NCBI GenBank assembly: GCA_023386585.1
Contig: JAEWJM010000004.1
Location: 1-64,000 of the forward strand
Origin: Bacteroidota bacterium
GTDB taxonomy: Bacteria > Bacteroidota > Bacteroidia > Flavobacteriales > Flavobacteriaceae
Reading direction: 5' to 3'
Length of the DNA: 64,000 nucleotides
Shown here: piece after piece, positions 32,218 through 41,598 of the stretch
How the letters are laid out: the number at the start of each line of letters is the position of its first letter
How positions within the stretch are numbered: position 1 is the first letter of the stretch
Notes under the pieces: generated by a model
Database searches by the model: none
What the model was told of the DNA's origin: nothing
Seen by the model: only the letters and a program-made list of their open reading frames with translations
Translations under genes and position numbers: made by a program

Positions 32218-33723
32218 ATGACAGAAACAAAACACTACGTCAAAAGACTCTTCGAGGCAAACGCCATCAATATTACTTTGCAGCGAAATAACCTCTACGA
32301 TGATTTCGTAAACAATAGCAATACTGTTGAAAAAGTTGAGGCAATATTGAATAATCAAAATGCAATTATGAAAGAATGGAAAATCATTAGCGAGATTGCA
32401 GACATGTTAAGTTCAAGTGTTCAAATAGCTAATGGCACCGTTGGAAAGAACTATGAATTTAAAGTAGATTTCAGCAATAACGGATGGGAAAATATAAGCT
32501 ATCTGGAGATTGAAGGCCTTCAGGATTTTGGTCTGACGTTTGACATGGAAACACATACGATATCGGGCATACCAAATAAAGATGGAGATTTTGAGGTTCG
32601 GATCTTGTTCAGGATCAATGAAGAAGTTCCGGAAGCGGAATTACATGAAAAGAAAGTTAAAGTTCTAATAAATCCTGATCCAAAATCGCTGTGGAAGAAC
32701 ATTCCGAGTAGTAGTGATTGCCTATTTCCAAAGCAGGATGATGTACAGGACTTCGCCCCGTTGGGTCAGAAACACATAGTTGTTGCCTCAAAGCGTGGTA
32801 GGTCGCATGCCAATGTGGGTTCATTTCGAGACGACGATTATCGCTTTCAGGTCGTTAAAGAATCGGGATGGAGTATCGTTGCGGTATCAGATGGCGCGGG
32901 TAGCTCAAAATTTTCACGAAAGGGATCTGAATTAGCATGTAATGAAGTAGCCAGTTACCTTCAAAAAGGTCTTGTCGGAGAGCAAGCGGCGAATCTAGAC
33001 CAACTTCTTTGGCAAATCTATTCTCAAAACACACCTTCTGAGAATCACGAAAGTATAAAAGATGTGGTCGGCGTTGCCGTTGATGATCAATTAGAAACTA
33101 ATCCCGATCATCAAATTGGCGAAACCGATGATTCGCCAACTGTCATTCTTAATAGAATGATTTATAATATTCTCGGCGGATGTGCGAATTCAGCTTTCAA
33201 ATCGATAGAAAAATTCGCCAACAACAGTAGCTTAAGCATAAAAGAATTTCATGCCACACTAATTTTTGCACTATTTAAAAAGTTTGATTTTGGTTATGTC
33301 ATCTTAACATTTGGAGTTGGCGATTGTCCGATTGCGCTAATAAATAAAGAAATGACGCAGGTGAAGATGATGAATTGGCTCGATGTAGGTGAGTACGGAG
33401 GCGGCACGAGGTTCATTACGATGCCGGAAATATTTACATCCGATACGTTTCCGACACGATTTGGATTCACGATGGTCGAAGACTTCTCGTATCTGATGCT
33501 AATGACGGACGGGATTTACGATGCAAAATTCGTGGTTGAAGCAAATCTTGAAAAAGTGGAAAAGTGGAAAGAATTTCTGGAAGACCTTAACGGATGTAAT
33601 GAAGAAAAGGCAACTGTAGCATTTGAAATAGATAATACACAGATCGCAACGCAATTGTCTACGTGGATGGACTTTTGGAGTCCCGGAAACCATGACGACC
33701 GCACCTTAGCTATTATATTTTAA
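32218..33723 (+). CDS. PP2C phosphatase with N-terminal Ig-like domain
   Basis: This 501-residue protein ends in a PP2C serine/threonine phosphatase domain (about 175-501): VAVSDGAGSSKFSRKGSELA, FGVGDCPIALI, LMTDGIYDAKF and HDDRTLAIIF carry the metal-binding aspartates. The N-terminal part (about 65-150) looks like a putative-Ig/cadherin-like domain (EGLQDFGLTFDMETHTISGI), unusual for a soluble signalling protein. With TerY proteins upstream and a kinase downstream it completes the TerY-P triad. It probably reverses phosphorylation by the kinase. The kinase start lies 9 bases beyond its stop. Confidence 0.9.
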   Translation: MTETKHYVKRLFEANAINITLQRNNLYDDFVNNSNTVEKVEAILNNQNAIMKEWKIISEIADMLSSSVQIANGTVGKNYEFKVDFSNNGWENISYLEIEGLQDFGLTFDMETHTISGIPNKDGDFEVRILFRINEEVPEAELHEKKVKVLINPDPKSLWKNIPSSSDCLFPKQDDVQDFAPLGQKHIVVASKRGRSHANVGSFRDDDYRFQVVKESGWSIVAVSDGAGSSKFSRKGSELACNEVASYLQKGLVGEQAANLDQLLWQIYSQNTPSENHESIKDVVGVAVDDQLETNPDHQIGETDDSPTVILNRMIYNILGGCANSAFKSIEKFANNSSLSIKEFHATLIFALFKKFDFGYVILTFGVGDCPIALINKEMTQVKMMNWLDVGEYGGGTRFITMPEIFTSDTFPTRFGFTMVEDFSYLMLMTDGIYDAKFVVEANLEKVEKWKEFLEDLNGCNEEKATVAFEIDNTQIATQLSTWMDFWSPGNHDDRTLAIIF

Positions 33724-33732
33724 ATATTGCAT

Positions 33733-35241
33733 ATGTCTATTGTAACGGTCAAATCGGTAATAAACAGCAACTCGTATCAATACGTCGACAACGGCGAACC
33801 TAAAAGTGGCACTGCTAAAAATGTGTACTTCAGTCCCGATCGAAAATACGTTGTCGCTATTTTTAAAGAGCGACAGGATTTCAATCAATTAGACCGATTG
33901 AAAAGAATTACATCGGTTCAACTTGAACGTATTAAAAATATGGACGGAGGTCAATATTATCTGGAAGAAATTTACAGGTGGCCAACAGACGTAGTGGACG
34001 CGCACGGAAAAACGGGAATTATTGTTCCGATATATGACCCGAAATTTTTCTTTAAAAAAGGATATTCATCCCAGGACTTAATTAAGGGGGAAGAAAAAAA
34101 TGGAAAATGGTTTGCGGGAGCGAAGTTCAGGAATAAGCTATTTCCTTTAAGCCTTGATAAATCGGAACTAGGTAATTGGCTTGCGTATTTCCAAGTCTGC
34201 GTAAACATCTGTAGAGGCGTAAAAAAGCTGCATCAAATGGGATTAGCCCACTCTGACTTATCCTATAACAACGTATTAATCGATCCAATTTCAAAGTCGG
34301 CTGTAATCATTGATCTTGATGGCATGGTGGTTCCAGGGGTTTATCCCGCAGAAGTCATTGGTACTGCTGATTTCATTGCGCCCGAAGTTCTTGCAACAAA
34401 ACATCTTCCTATAACCGATCCAAACCGCAAGCTTCCGAGCAGAATCACAGATCTGCATGCGCTTGCATGCTTAATTTATATGTTTTTGCTATATCGTCAT
34501 CCGCTCAAAGGTAGAAAAGTTCACGATCTGGATCCAGAAAAGGATGACCTTTTGGCAATGGGCGAAAAAGCATTATTTATTGAGCACCCTACTGATAAAT
34601 CCAACCGACCAAAACTTGAACAACTTTCTAAGTGGGAGCAATATTGGGCGGATATAGCAAAACTTCCCTACTCGATTACCGGACCATATTTAAAATCGCT
34701 GTTTGAACGGGCATTTATTGAGGGTCTACGCAATCCAATGGCTCGGCCAACTGCTGAAGAATGGGAAATTGCACTTTTAAAAACTACCGACCTAATCCAA
34801 AAATGTTCCAATGCAGGTTGTGACCAGAATTGGTACGTGTTTGATAATACTCAAAATCCAAAATGTCCGTTCTGCGGAACCAAGCACACCGGAACACTAC
34901 CGATGTTAGATTTTTACTATCAGTTCAAACCTTCAGTCTGGAAACCTGAGGGCCATAGGCTAATGGTATATAAAGATCAATACCTTTTTCAGTGGCATGT
35001 AAACCGGAATATCTCGAGAAATGAACGACTTACGCCCAGCCAGAAAGTTCCGGTTGGCTACTTTACACAGCATAATAACAAATGGGTTTTAGTAAATCAA
35101 ACAATGTCTTCGTTGCTTGATAAAACCGACAACAAGAAGATTCCCATTGGAACAATGGTTGAACTAACGAACGGAAAACAACTGGTACTTTCTGATGAGG
35201 AAGGTGGACGGGTTGCGTTAATAACACTTGCAAATAATTAA
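33733..35241 (+). CDS. Ter-operon protein kinase with C-terminal zinc ribbon
   Basis: A protein of about 502 residues with a eukaryotic-like kinase domain. The catalytic loop is GLAHSDLSYNNVLI (near residue 173, with HSD in place of HRD), the metal motif is IIDLDGMV (near 194, DLD in place of DFG) and the activation segment ends GTADFIAPEVL. A zinc ribbon (CSNAGCDQNW ... CPFCG, near 357-385) and a beta-rich tail follow. It matches the kinase of the TerY-P triad. No membrane segment is seen. The ATG at 33733 is preferred to a TTG at 33727. Confidence 0.9.
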   Translation: MSIVTVKSVINSNSYQYVDNGEPKSGTAKNVYFSPDRKYVVAIFKERQDFNQLDRLKRITSVQLERIKNMDGGQYYLEEIYRWPTDVVDAHGKTGIIVPIYDPKFFFKKGYSSQDLIKGEEKNGKWFAGAKFRNKLFPLSLDKSELGNWLAYFQVCVNICRGVKKLHQMGLAHSDLSYNNVLIDPISKSAVIIDLDGMVVPGVYPAEVIGTADFIAPEVLATKHLPITDPNRKLPSRITDLHALACLIYMFLLYRHPLKGRKVHDLDPEKDDLLAMGEKALFIEHPTDKSNRPKLEQLSKWEQYWADIAKLPYSITGPYLKSLFERAFIEGLRNPMARPTAEEWEIALLKTTDLIQKCSNAGCDQNWYVFDNTQNPKCPFCGTKHTGTLPMLDFYYQFKPSVWKPEGHRLMVYKDQYLFQWHVNRNISRNERLTPSQKVPVGYFTQHNNKWVLVNQTMSSLLDKTDNKKIPIGTMVELTNGKQLVLSDEEGGRVALITLANN

Positions 35242-35260
35242 AAACTTAATTTTTAAACCA

Positions 35261-36295
35261 ATGGCATCAAATCACCCGATTCACGATCCTATTCTTATTG
35301 GCCTTTTTGCAGCAATTGTAATATTGATGCTGCTATTAGACCTTGGCGTATTTAACAAAAAATCTCATTCAATCAGCAATAGGGAAGCGTTAGGATGGTC
35401 CGCTGTATGGATCTCACTAGCTATGATATTCAGCTTCGTGGTATATTTAATGGCTGGGCCGCAAAAGTTTTTTGAATTTCAATCCGCTTATTGGATTGAG
35501 AAGGCTTTGTCAGTTGATAACCTTTTTGTATTTATTCTGGTGTTTAAATTTTTCGACGTCGCCAATCAAAATAAGCATAAGGTCTTATTCTGGGGCATCA
35601 TTGGCGCCCTGATACTACGTGCTATTTTTATATTTAGCGGCGTGTTCTTTATTGAAATGACCTACCTCCCCTCTATGACCCTGGGACCTTTTAATTTCAC
35701 CCTCGAACAGGGACAAGGCGTCATTGACTATGGTACACGCACCTTCTTCCGACCCAACATTATACTAACACTATTTGGAATTTTCCTCGTTTATGCGGGC
35801 ATTAAGTCATGGTCGGCAGGCGATGAAGACGACGAAACGGATTACAACCAAACCAGGGGAGCAAAACTGATCCGACGGTTATTCAAGGTTACAGACGGCT
35901 ATCGCGGCGATAAATTCTTTTCGTTTGAAAACGGTAAACGAATGGCAACACCGCTATTAGTAGTTGTTGCAGTAATCGAATTTACTGACTTGCTTTTTGC
36001 CGTAGACTCAATTCCTGCAATTTTTGCAATCTCAGGAGATCCCTATATTTTATATACCTCAAATATATTTGCAATCTTGGGGCTAAGATCGTTGTTTTTC
36101 CTTCTCGACAATTTTATACACCTGTTTAGCAAGCTGCCTTACGGTCTTGCATTCATCCTTTCTTTTATCGGAGTTAAGATGATCATTTCACCTTTTTATC
36201 ATATTGAATCTTTCTATTCATTATTGGTAATCGCAGGAATACTTACAATCTCCGTAATCGCTTCCCTCATTTATCCAGAAGTTAAAGAAGCGTAA
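35261..36295 (+). CDS. terC: TerC family integral membrane protein
   Basis: A 344-residue TerC/Alx-type protein with about eight hydrophobic segments. Typical motifs are ALGWSAVWISLAM, FFEFQSAYWIEKALSVDNLF, VLFWGIIGALILRA, VVVAVIEFTDLLFAVDSIPA and NIFAILGLRSLFFLLDNF. Acidic residues in the membrane motifs are conserved. Family members are proposed to move metal ions such as manganese and to give tellurite resistance together with TerD. The ATG at 35261 starts the family N-terminus; an upstream frame overlapping the kinase gene is not needed. The gap to the kinase stop is 19 bases. Confidence 0.95.
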   Translation: MASNHPIHDPILIGLFAAIVILMLLLDLGVFNKKSHSISNREALGWSAVWISLAMIFSFVVYLMAGPQKFFEFQSAYWIEKALSVDNLFVFILVFKFFDVANQNKHKVLFWGIIGALILRAIFIFSGVFFIEMTYLPSMTLGPFNFTLEQGQGVIDYGTRTFFRPNIILTLFGIFLVYAGIKSWSAGDEDDETDYNQTRGAKLIRRLFKVTDGYRGDKFFSFENGKRMATPLLVVVAVIEFTDLLFAVDSIPAIFAISGDPYILYTSNIFAILGLRSLFFLLDNFIHLFSKLPYGLAFILSFIGVKMIISPFYHIESFYSLLVIAGILTISVIASLIYPEVKEA

Positions 36296-36338
36296 TTAAT
36301 TAATAAATTAAATAATAATCTATAAAAATTAAAATTAT

Positions 36339-36590
36339 ATGGCACACTATTATTGCGAATATTGCGGAACAAAAAGTTCCAGTATCTCTAGCCTCACCGG
36401 CAGTTCTTGTTCGAGACATCCATTGGGAAGCCTAAAAGGCCGCCATAAGTTGTACGAAGGAACTGAAAAAACGAAGTATAGCTGCAAATATTGCGGAACT
36501 TCTTCATCTACGATATCCAGCCTGACTGGCGGTACCTGCTCCCGTCATCCGAATGGAAGCCTGAAAGGCAAACACTCACCCGCCCTTTGA
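36339..36590 (+). CDS. Tandem small zinc-finger protein
   Basis: An 83-residue protein consisting of two nearly identical units of about 38 residues: YYCEYCGTKSSSISSLTGSS then CSRHPLGSLKGRH, and YSCKYCGTSSSTISSLTGGT then CSRHPNGSLKGKH. Each unit has two Cys as CxxC, a third Cys and a His, a probable CCCH zinc site. It is recognisable as a duplicated short zinc finger; function unknown. It lies between terC and a membrane protein gene in the Ter operon. Confidence 0.75.
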   Translation: MAHYYCEYCGTKSSSISSLTGSSCSRHPLGSLKGRHKLYEGTEKTKYSCKYCGTSSSTISSLTGGTCSRHPNGSLKGKHSPAL

Positions 36591-36591
36591 T

Positions 36592-37158
36592 ATGGAAGCA
36601 ATACTCGGACAATTCCATACCTTCTCTATTAAGACCTGCGCTATTTTTTTCGTAATAGTCGGGTGCTTAATCTATTCCCTCATCCGTCGTTTAAAAGACA
36701 CCTGGAATAATCCATTGTGGACAATCATCCTGTCTAATGCTGCTTTAATTCTTTTCGTCAATGATTTGCCTATGGAGCCAGGATACTCTTTTAAGATAAT
36801 TGTCGGCGCAAGTATCATTTGCATTGTTTGGTACGTTCTCGTGCGACAAGATGAAAAACAGGAAAATGAAGAAAGGGGGATAATACAGGATAATAAAAAT
36901 TTTGTAACCAATACTACAAACTCATTAAAATCACGTGCGCGAGATACAGCCTCGCAAAGCGTCGGCGGCGGCCTTTTTGGTGACTTGCTAGGTAGTTTTG
37001 TTGACTCGCAGACAAGCAGACTCGACGGTCCACTTTCAAATCTACTTAATTTTTTTGGTGATAGCCGGCCTTATTATAACAAGTCTCGTTATGCTCTTGG
37101 GACCACACGACTTCTGATCCTGTCTGGTATGCTTATCATGATATTTTGCTATACCTAA
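36592..37158 (+). CDS. Membrane protein at the end of the Ter operon
   Basis: The 188-residue product has three or four hydrophobic segments: two near the N-terminus (about 13-30 and 43-55), one near 68-83 (IIVGASIICIVWYVLV) and one at the C-terminus (about 169-187, LLILSGMLIMIFC). Between them is a soluble loop with a glycine-rich stretch (SVGGGLFGDLLGSFVDSQTS). I do not recognise the family. It begins one base after the zinc-finger gene and appears to be the last gene of the Ter operon. Confidence 0.65.
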   Translation: MEAILGQFHTFSIKTCAIFFVIVGCLIYSLIRRLKDTWNNPLWTIILSNAALILFVNDLPMEPGYSFKIIVGASIICIVWYVLVRQDEKQENEERGIIQDNKNFVTNTTNSLKSRARDTASQSVGGGLFGDLLGSFVDSQTSRLDGPLSNLLNFFGDSRPYYNKSRYALGTTRLLILSGMLIMIFCYT

Positions 37159-37518
37159 ATGATCGACATGTATACTTTAAAAGAGAAGAAAGGACAGATT
37201 GCCGATTCCACTGATGCGATATCTTTGTAAAACGCTGCGGGTCTCAGGTAATTTTGAATCTGAAAAATTAATTTGCCTAATTAATAGAAAGGTGAACTTC
37301 AGGAACAATCAGCATCTGGAAAAGTTACATTTGAGTATAAATACAACCTCCTTAACGTAAGTTATTTACGACGACAGGCTAGTATAAAGAGAGAGCGCTT
37401 TATTTTATTTTGCATTTTCTTTTGCCGCCGGCAAAATCATTTACGAAATAACTTTCTTGCACATTAATTTGCTATCCCTTACATTAGCTCAGTTTGTTGA
37501 TCCCTAACCAACAGAACC
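37159..37518. other. Gap between the Ter operon and the restriction island
   Basis: No convincing gene. It includes a palindrome TTTTGCCGCCGGCAAAA at 37420-37436, which could be an operator for the restriction operon, and AT-rich promoter-like sequence after it. No terminator for the Ter operon was recognised. Confidence 0.5.
37420..37436. promoter_or_regulatory. Palindrome upstream of hsdR
   Basis: TTTTGCCG, a central C and CGGCAAAA form perfect 8-bp arms, about 80 bases before the hsdR start. This is a candidate operator. Confidence 0.4.
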
Positions 37519-40386
37519 TTGATACCAAACCAGAATCCGGAACAGCTTGCGCGCGACAGAATTGACGCGCAACTGGTTGCATCTGGATGGGTCATTCAGG
37601 ACAAGAAAAAGTTTAACCTCGCCGCGGGTTTGGGAATCGCCATTCGCGAATACCAGACCGATATTGGACCAGCCGATTATGTATTGTTTGTAGATAAGAA
37701 AGCGGTAGGCATTATTGAAGCAAAACGCGAGGAAGAAGGAGTCAGGCTGACCACGGTTGAGGATCAATCGTCACAATACGCGAACGCCAAACTTCGGCTG
37801 CTAAACAACGACCCATTGCCCTTTGTTTATGAAAGCACGGGCGAAATCACGCGGTTTACAGATTACCGCGATCCAAAACCGCGGTCAAGAAACGTTTTTA
37901 CATTCCATCGGCCGGAAACATTCCTGCAGTGGTCAAAAGAAGATAAAACGCTGCGGGCGAGACTTCACGATATTCCGGCACTTCCTAAAGATGGCTTGCG
38001 CGATTGCCAGGTGACCGCCATTACCAATCTCGAGAAATCGTTTAAGGACCAAAGACCAAAAGCGTTGATCCAAATGGCTACTGGTTCGGGGAAAACCTTT
38101 ACGGCAATCACTGCTGTTTATCGATTATTAAAATATGCGAAAGCCAAACGCATCCTGTTTCTGGTAGATACTAAAAACCTTGGCGAACAAGCCGAGGGCG
38201 AGTTCCGTTCCTATACCGCCAGTGAAGACAATCGTTTGTTCACAGAGTTGTACGGCGTTACGCGTTTGAACAGTTCTTTTATTCCGAATGATAGTCAGGT
38301 TTACATTTCTACCATACAGCGCATGTACTCGATATTGAAAGAAACCGAGCTCGACGAAAGCGCCGAATTGGAAAACCCGAATGAAGCAGTTTTTTTTGAA
38401 CCAAAGGAACCAGTTCCCGTAGGCTATAATGAAAAAGTACCGATCGAGTTTTTCGACTTTGTCGTCATCGACGAATGCCACCGAAGCATCTACAATCTTT
38501 GGAAACAAGTGCTGGATTACTTCGATGTGTTTCAGATTGGGCTGACCGCAACACCCGACAATCGCACCTTTGGTTATTTCAACCAAAATTTGGTATGCGA
38601 CTATGGGTATGAAAAAGCGGTCATCGATGGAGTGCTTGTGCCTTACAATGTCTTTACAATAGAAACCAAAATTGCCAAAGAAGGCGGCATTGTTCCGATG
38701 GGTGAAATGGTTGACAGACGAGAGCGGCTTACCCGAAAAAAGTTTTGGGAAACACTCGACGAAGATGAGATCTATTCGGGGAAACAGCTTGACAAGGATG
38801 TCGTCAATCTCACTACGATCAGGACCATTATCAGGTCTGTAAAAGAGCATTTGCCCTCAATGTTCCCCGACCGCTGGGCCTCACCCCCCGCCCTCTCCAA
38901 TGGAGAGGGAGCCAGTGATGAACTTCAGGGCACGTTTGAGGTTCCTAAAATGCTGATATTTGCCAAGACCGACTCCCATGCGGAAGATATTATTGAAATT
39001 GTTCGTGAGGAATTTGGCGAGGAAAACAAGTTCTGCAAAAAAATTACCTACCGCAGCGAAGAAGATCCGAAGTCGGTATTGACGCAGTTCCGAAATGACT
39101 ATTACCCGAGGATTGCCGTGACTGTCGATATGATTGCTACGGGAACCGACATACGCCCGCTCGAAGTACTGCTGTTTATGCGCGATGTAAAAAGCCGCAG
39201 CTATTATGAGCAGATGAAAGGACGCGGGACACGCACCTGCAGTGTCGAAGAACTGAAAGCCAAAGGCACGCCGTCGGCCAAATTCAGCAAAGACCATTTT
39301 GTGATCATCGATGCCATTGGCGTTGAAAGTTCGCAGAAAACCGACAGCCGCCCACTTGAAAAAGCGCCTGGCGTTTCGCTTAAAGACGTACTCACGACCA
39401 TTGCGATGGGCAATACTTCTGAAGAAATGCTTTCGACCTTGGCCAACCGGCTGATACGGCTTGATAAACAGCTCTCGGAAAAAGACAAACAGAAATTCAT
39501 CGAGCAATCTGGCGGACTTACCATTAACCAGGTGGTAAAGAATTTATTGTCGGCACACGATCCAGACGCAATCGACAATATTGAATCGAAAGTCAAAGGT
39601 GACATGCGCGGCTTTCCTCCTGTTGAAATCGATGCTGTAATAGAAAAAGAGAAACAGCAATTAATCGAACAGGCGGTTGTGGTTTTTCATGACCCAAATC
39701 TGCGCGACTTCATCATCGACATCCGCAAGCAATATGACCAGATCATTGATGTCGTGAATATCGATGCGGTCACAAAAATCGGCTGGGTGAAAGACCAGCA
39801 GGTGGCCGCGGGGAGTTTGGTGGCCGACTTTAAGCATTGGATTGCGCTGCACCAGGATGATATTACGGCGCTGCAGATTTTTTACGCACAGGATTACCGT
39901 CATAGGAAACTTACCTACAAGATGATCAAAGAACTGTATGAATTGTTGTTGCTCGAAAAACCGACCTTGCGACTGAACGTTTTATGGGACGCATTCGCGA
40001 CAGCCGAGGACACCGAAATGGAAGGCAAGCTTGTACAAAGACTTCCGCGGACCGAAAAGCCAAAACAGGAATTGGTGCTATTGGTTTCGCTGTTGCGGAA
40101 AACTTTGGCGATCGACCAGTGGCTGACTGCTTACGACAAAACCGTGGATAGGAATTTCCAGGAATGGGTGTTTAACAAACAGTCTGGCGCTACGAAATTC
40201 AACGAACAGCAAATGCAATGGCTGCGCATGATGAAAGACCATATCGCGGGCAGTTTCCAGATAGAGCGCGACGATTTTGATTTGAGCCCGTTTAATGCAA
40301 ATGGCGGATTGAGCAGGATGTGGCAGTTGTTTGGCGAGGAAACTGATGGAATTATTAATGAATTAAATGAGGTATTGGCTGCGTGA
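37519..40386 (+). CDS. hsdR: Type I restriction enzyme, HsdR subunit
   Basis: A 955-residue motor and nuclease subunit. The N-terminal nuclease motif is in IGPADYVLFVD ... VGIIEAKREEE (about residues 54-75). The helicase has Walker A as QMATGSGKTFTA (near 185) and the DECH box as VVIDECHRS (near 315), and the C-terminal EcoEI-like region follows. It cuts unmethylated DNA after translocation, in complex with HsdM and HsdS. A short in-frame insert carrying the palindrome CCCTCTCC/GGAGAGGG lies at 38891-38909 (about residue 458). The start is a TTG at 37519. hsdS overlaps its end. Confidence 0.96.
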   Translation: MIPNQNPEQLARDRIDAQLVASGWVIQDKKKFNLAAGLGIAIREYQTDIGPADYVLFVDKKAVGIIEAKREEEGVRLTTVEDQSSQYANAKLRLLNNDPLPFVYESTGEITRFTDYRDPKPRSRNVFTFHRPETFLQWSKEDKTLRARLHDIPALPKDGLRDCQVTAITNLEKSFKDQRPKALIQMATGSGKTFTAITAVYRLLKYAKAKRILFLVDTKNLGEQAEGEFRSYTASEDNRLFTELYGVTRLNSSFIPNDSQVYISTIQRMYSILKETELDESAELENPNEAVFFEPKEPVPVGYNEKVPIEFFDFVVIDECHRSIYNLWKQVLDYFDVFQIGLTATPDNRTFGYFNQNLVCDYGYEKAVIDGVLVPYNVFTIETKIAKEGGIVPMGEMVDRRERLTRKKFWETLDEDEIYSGKQLDKDVVNLTTIRTIIRSVKEHLPSMFPDRWASPPALSNGEGASDELQGTFEVPKMLIFAKTDSHAEDIIEIVREEFGEENKFCKKITYRSEEDPKSVLTQFRNDYYPRIAVTVDMIATGTDIRPLEVLLFMRDVKSRSYYEQMKGRGTRTCSVEELKAKGTPSAKFSKDHFVIIDAIGVESSQKTDSRPLEKAPGVSLKDVLTTIAMGNTSEEMLSTLANRLIRLDKQLSEKDKQKFIEQSGGLTINQVVKNLLSAHDPDAIDNIESKVKGDMRGFPPVEIDAVIEKEKQQLIEQAVVVFHDPNLRDFIIDIRKQYDQIIDVVNIDAVTKIGWVKDQQVAAGSLVADFKHWIALHQDDITALQIFYAQDYRHRKLTYKMIKELYELLLLEKPTLRLNVLWDAFATAEDTEMEGKLVQRLPRTEKPKQELVLLVSLLRKTLAIDQWLTAYDKTVDRNFQEWVFNKQSGATKFNEQQMQWLRMMKDHIAGSFQIERDDFDLSPFNANGGLSRMWQLFGEETDGIINELNEVLAA
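38881..38930. repeat. Palindromic insert inside hsdR
   Basis: CCCTCTCC, AAT and GGAGAGGG (38891-38909) form an 8-bp hairpin within the coding sequence. It adds about 15 residues (SPPALSNGEGASDE) between the helicase halves without breaking the frame. The sequence resembles short intergenic palindromes common in Bacteroidota. Confidence 0.65.
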
Positions 40387-41591
40387 TGGTTAAAGATAAA
40401 TTGCCTGAAGATTGGAAATGGGTTAGAATAAAAGATGTATGTGAAGTTGTTACTGGCACAACACCACCCAAGTCAGATCCATCTAATTATGGCGCAGACA
40501 TTCCTTTCTTTAAGCCTCCACATTTATGGGATAATCAAATATCGGAAACTGAAGAAATGCTTTCGCACAAAGGTTCCGCTAAAGCAAGAGTAGTTCCTCC
40601 TAACACCGTTCTCGTAACATGTATTGGCAATTTAGGTAGGACAGGTTTGTTAAAAAAGGAAGCCGCGTTCAACCAACAGATAAACGCTATTCTAGAAAAC
40701 GAACTAATATGTGGCAAATATATTTTTTATCAGGCTCAATCTCCACTTTTTAGAAATCAACTTGAAAAATTAGCCACTGGAACAACCGTTTCAATTGTCA
40801 ACAAAGGAAATTTTGAAACTATCAGCATCCCTCTTCCACCACCGGTTGCTCAAGACTCGATCGTCTCCAAAATCGAAGAACTTTTCTCCGACGTCGACAA
40901 AGGCATTGAGGATTTAAAACTCGCCCAGCAGCAGTTAAAGGTTTATAGGCAGAGCGTTTTGAAATGGGCATTTGAGGGGAAGTTGACGAATGAGAATGTG
41001 GTTGACGGGGTGTTGCCGGCGGGGTGGAAAACTGTCCTGATGTCGGATGTTGTAACACAATCGTCGTTGAAGCACACGCCAAATATTCCTGAAAAAATAT
41101 TTTATATCGGGCTAGAACATATTGAAAAACATACAGGTAAACTTACTGATAATGTAGGTCATGAAATGATTAGGACAGTTAAAAATAAATTCTCCGTTGG
41201 AGATATTCTTTATGGAAAATTAAGGCCTAATCTTAATAAAGTTTATTTAGCAAAAGAAGATGGTGTGTGCTCGACAGATATACTGGTTTTACAACTTTCA
41301 AATAATTGTTTGGGTAAATATTTACATCATATCTTTTTAAGCAGGCCATTTGTAAATACGATGTCGGAAAATACTTCCGGAGTGAATTTACCGAGAGTTT
41401 CCACAAAATTTGTTATGAATTATCAAATACCATTACCTCCTTTAAAAGAACAGATGCGTATTATCGAAGAACTGGAAGATCGCTTGAGCGTAGTTGATAA
41501 AATGGAAGAGATTATTGATAATGGTTTGATGCAGGCGGAGGCTTTAAGGCAGAGTATTTTGAAGAAGGCGTTTAGTGGGGAGTTAATTTAA
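40386..41591 (+). CDS. hsdS: Type I restriction enzyme, HsdS specificity subunit
   Basis: The product (about 401 residues) has two target-recognition domains, each followed by a conserved spacer helix. The first domain (about 1-150) is followed by IPLPPPVAQDSIVSKIEELF and a helix ending SVLKWAFEGKLTN. The second (about 205-340) is followed by IPLPPLKEQMRIIEELEDRL and a helix ending SILKKAFSGELI. Each domain reads one half of a bipartite DNA site. The ATG overlaps the hsdR stop by one base. The recognition domains are more AT-rich than hsdR and hsdM, as is common for exchangeable specificity genes. Confidence 0.95.
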   Translation: MVKDKLPEDWKWVRIKDVCEVVTGTTPPKSDPSNYGADIPFFKPPHLWDNQISETEEMLSHKGSAKARVVPPNTVLVTCIGNLGRTGLLKKEAAFNQQINAILENELICGKYIFYQAQSPLFRNQLEKLATGTTVSIVNKGNFETISIPLPPPVAQDSIVSKIEELFSDVDKGIEDLKLAQQQLKVYRQSVLKWAFEGKLTNENVVDGVLPAGWKTVLMSDVVTQSSLKHTPNIPEKIFYIGLEHIEKHTGKLTDNVGHEMIRTVKNKFSVGDILYGKLRPNLNKVYLAKEDGVCSTDILVLQLSNNCLGKYLHHIFLSRPFVNTMSENTSGVNLPRVSTKFVMNYQIPLPPLKEQMRIIEELEDRLSVVDKMEEIIDNGLMQAEALRQSILKKAFSGELI

Positions 41592-41598
41592 ATTATAT

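Noticed and set aside
37163..37230. Short reading frame after the Ter operon
   Set aside because: Only 23 codons with no recognisable features or good spacing.
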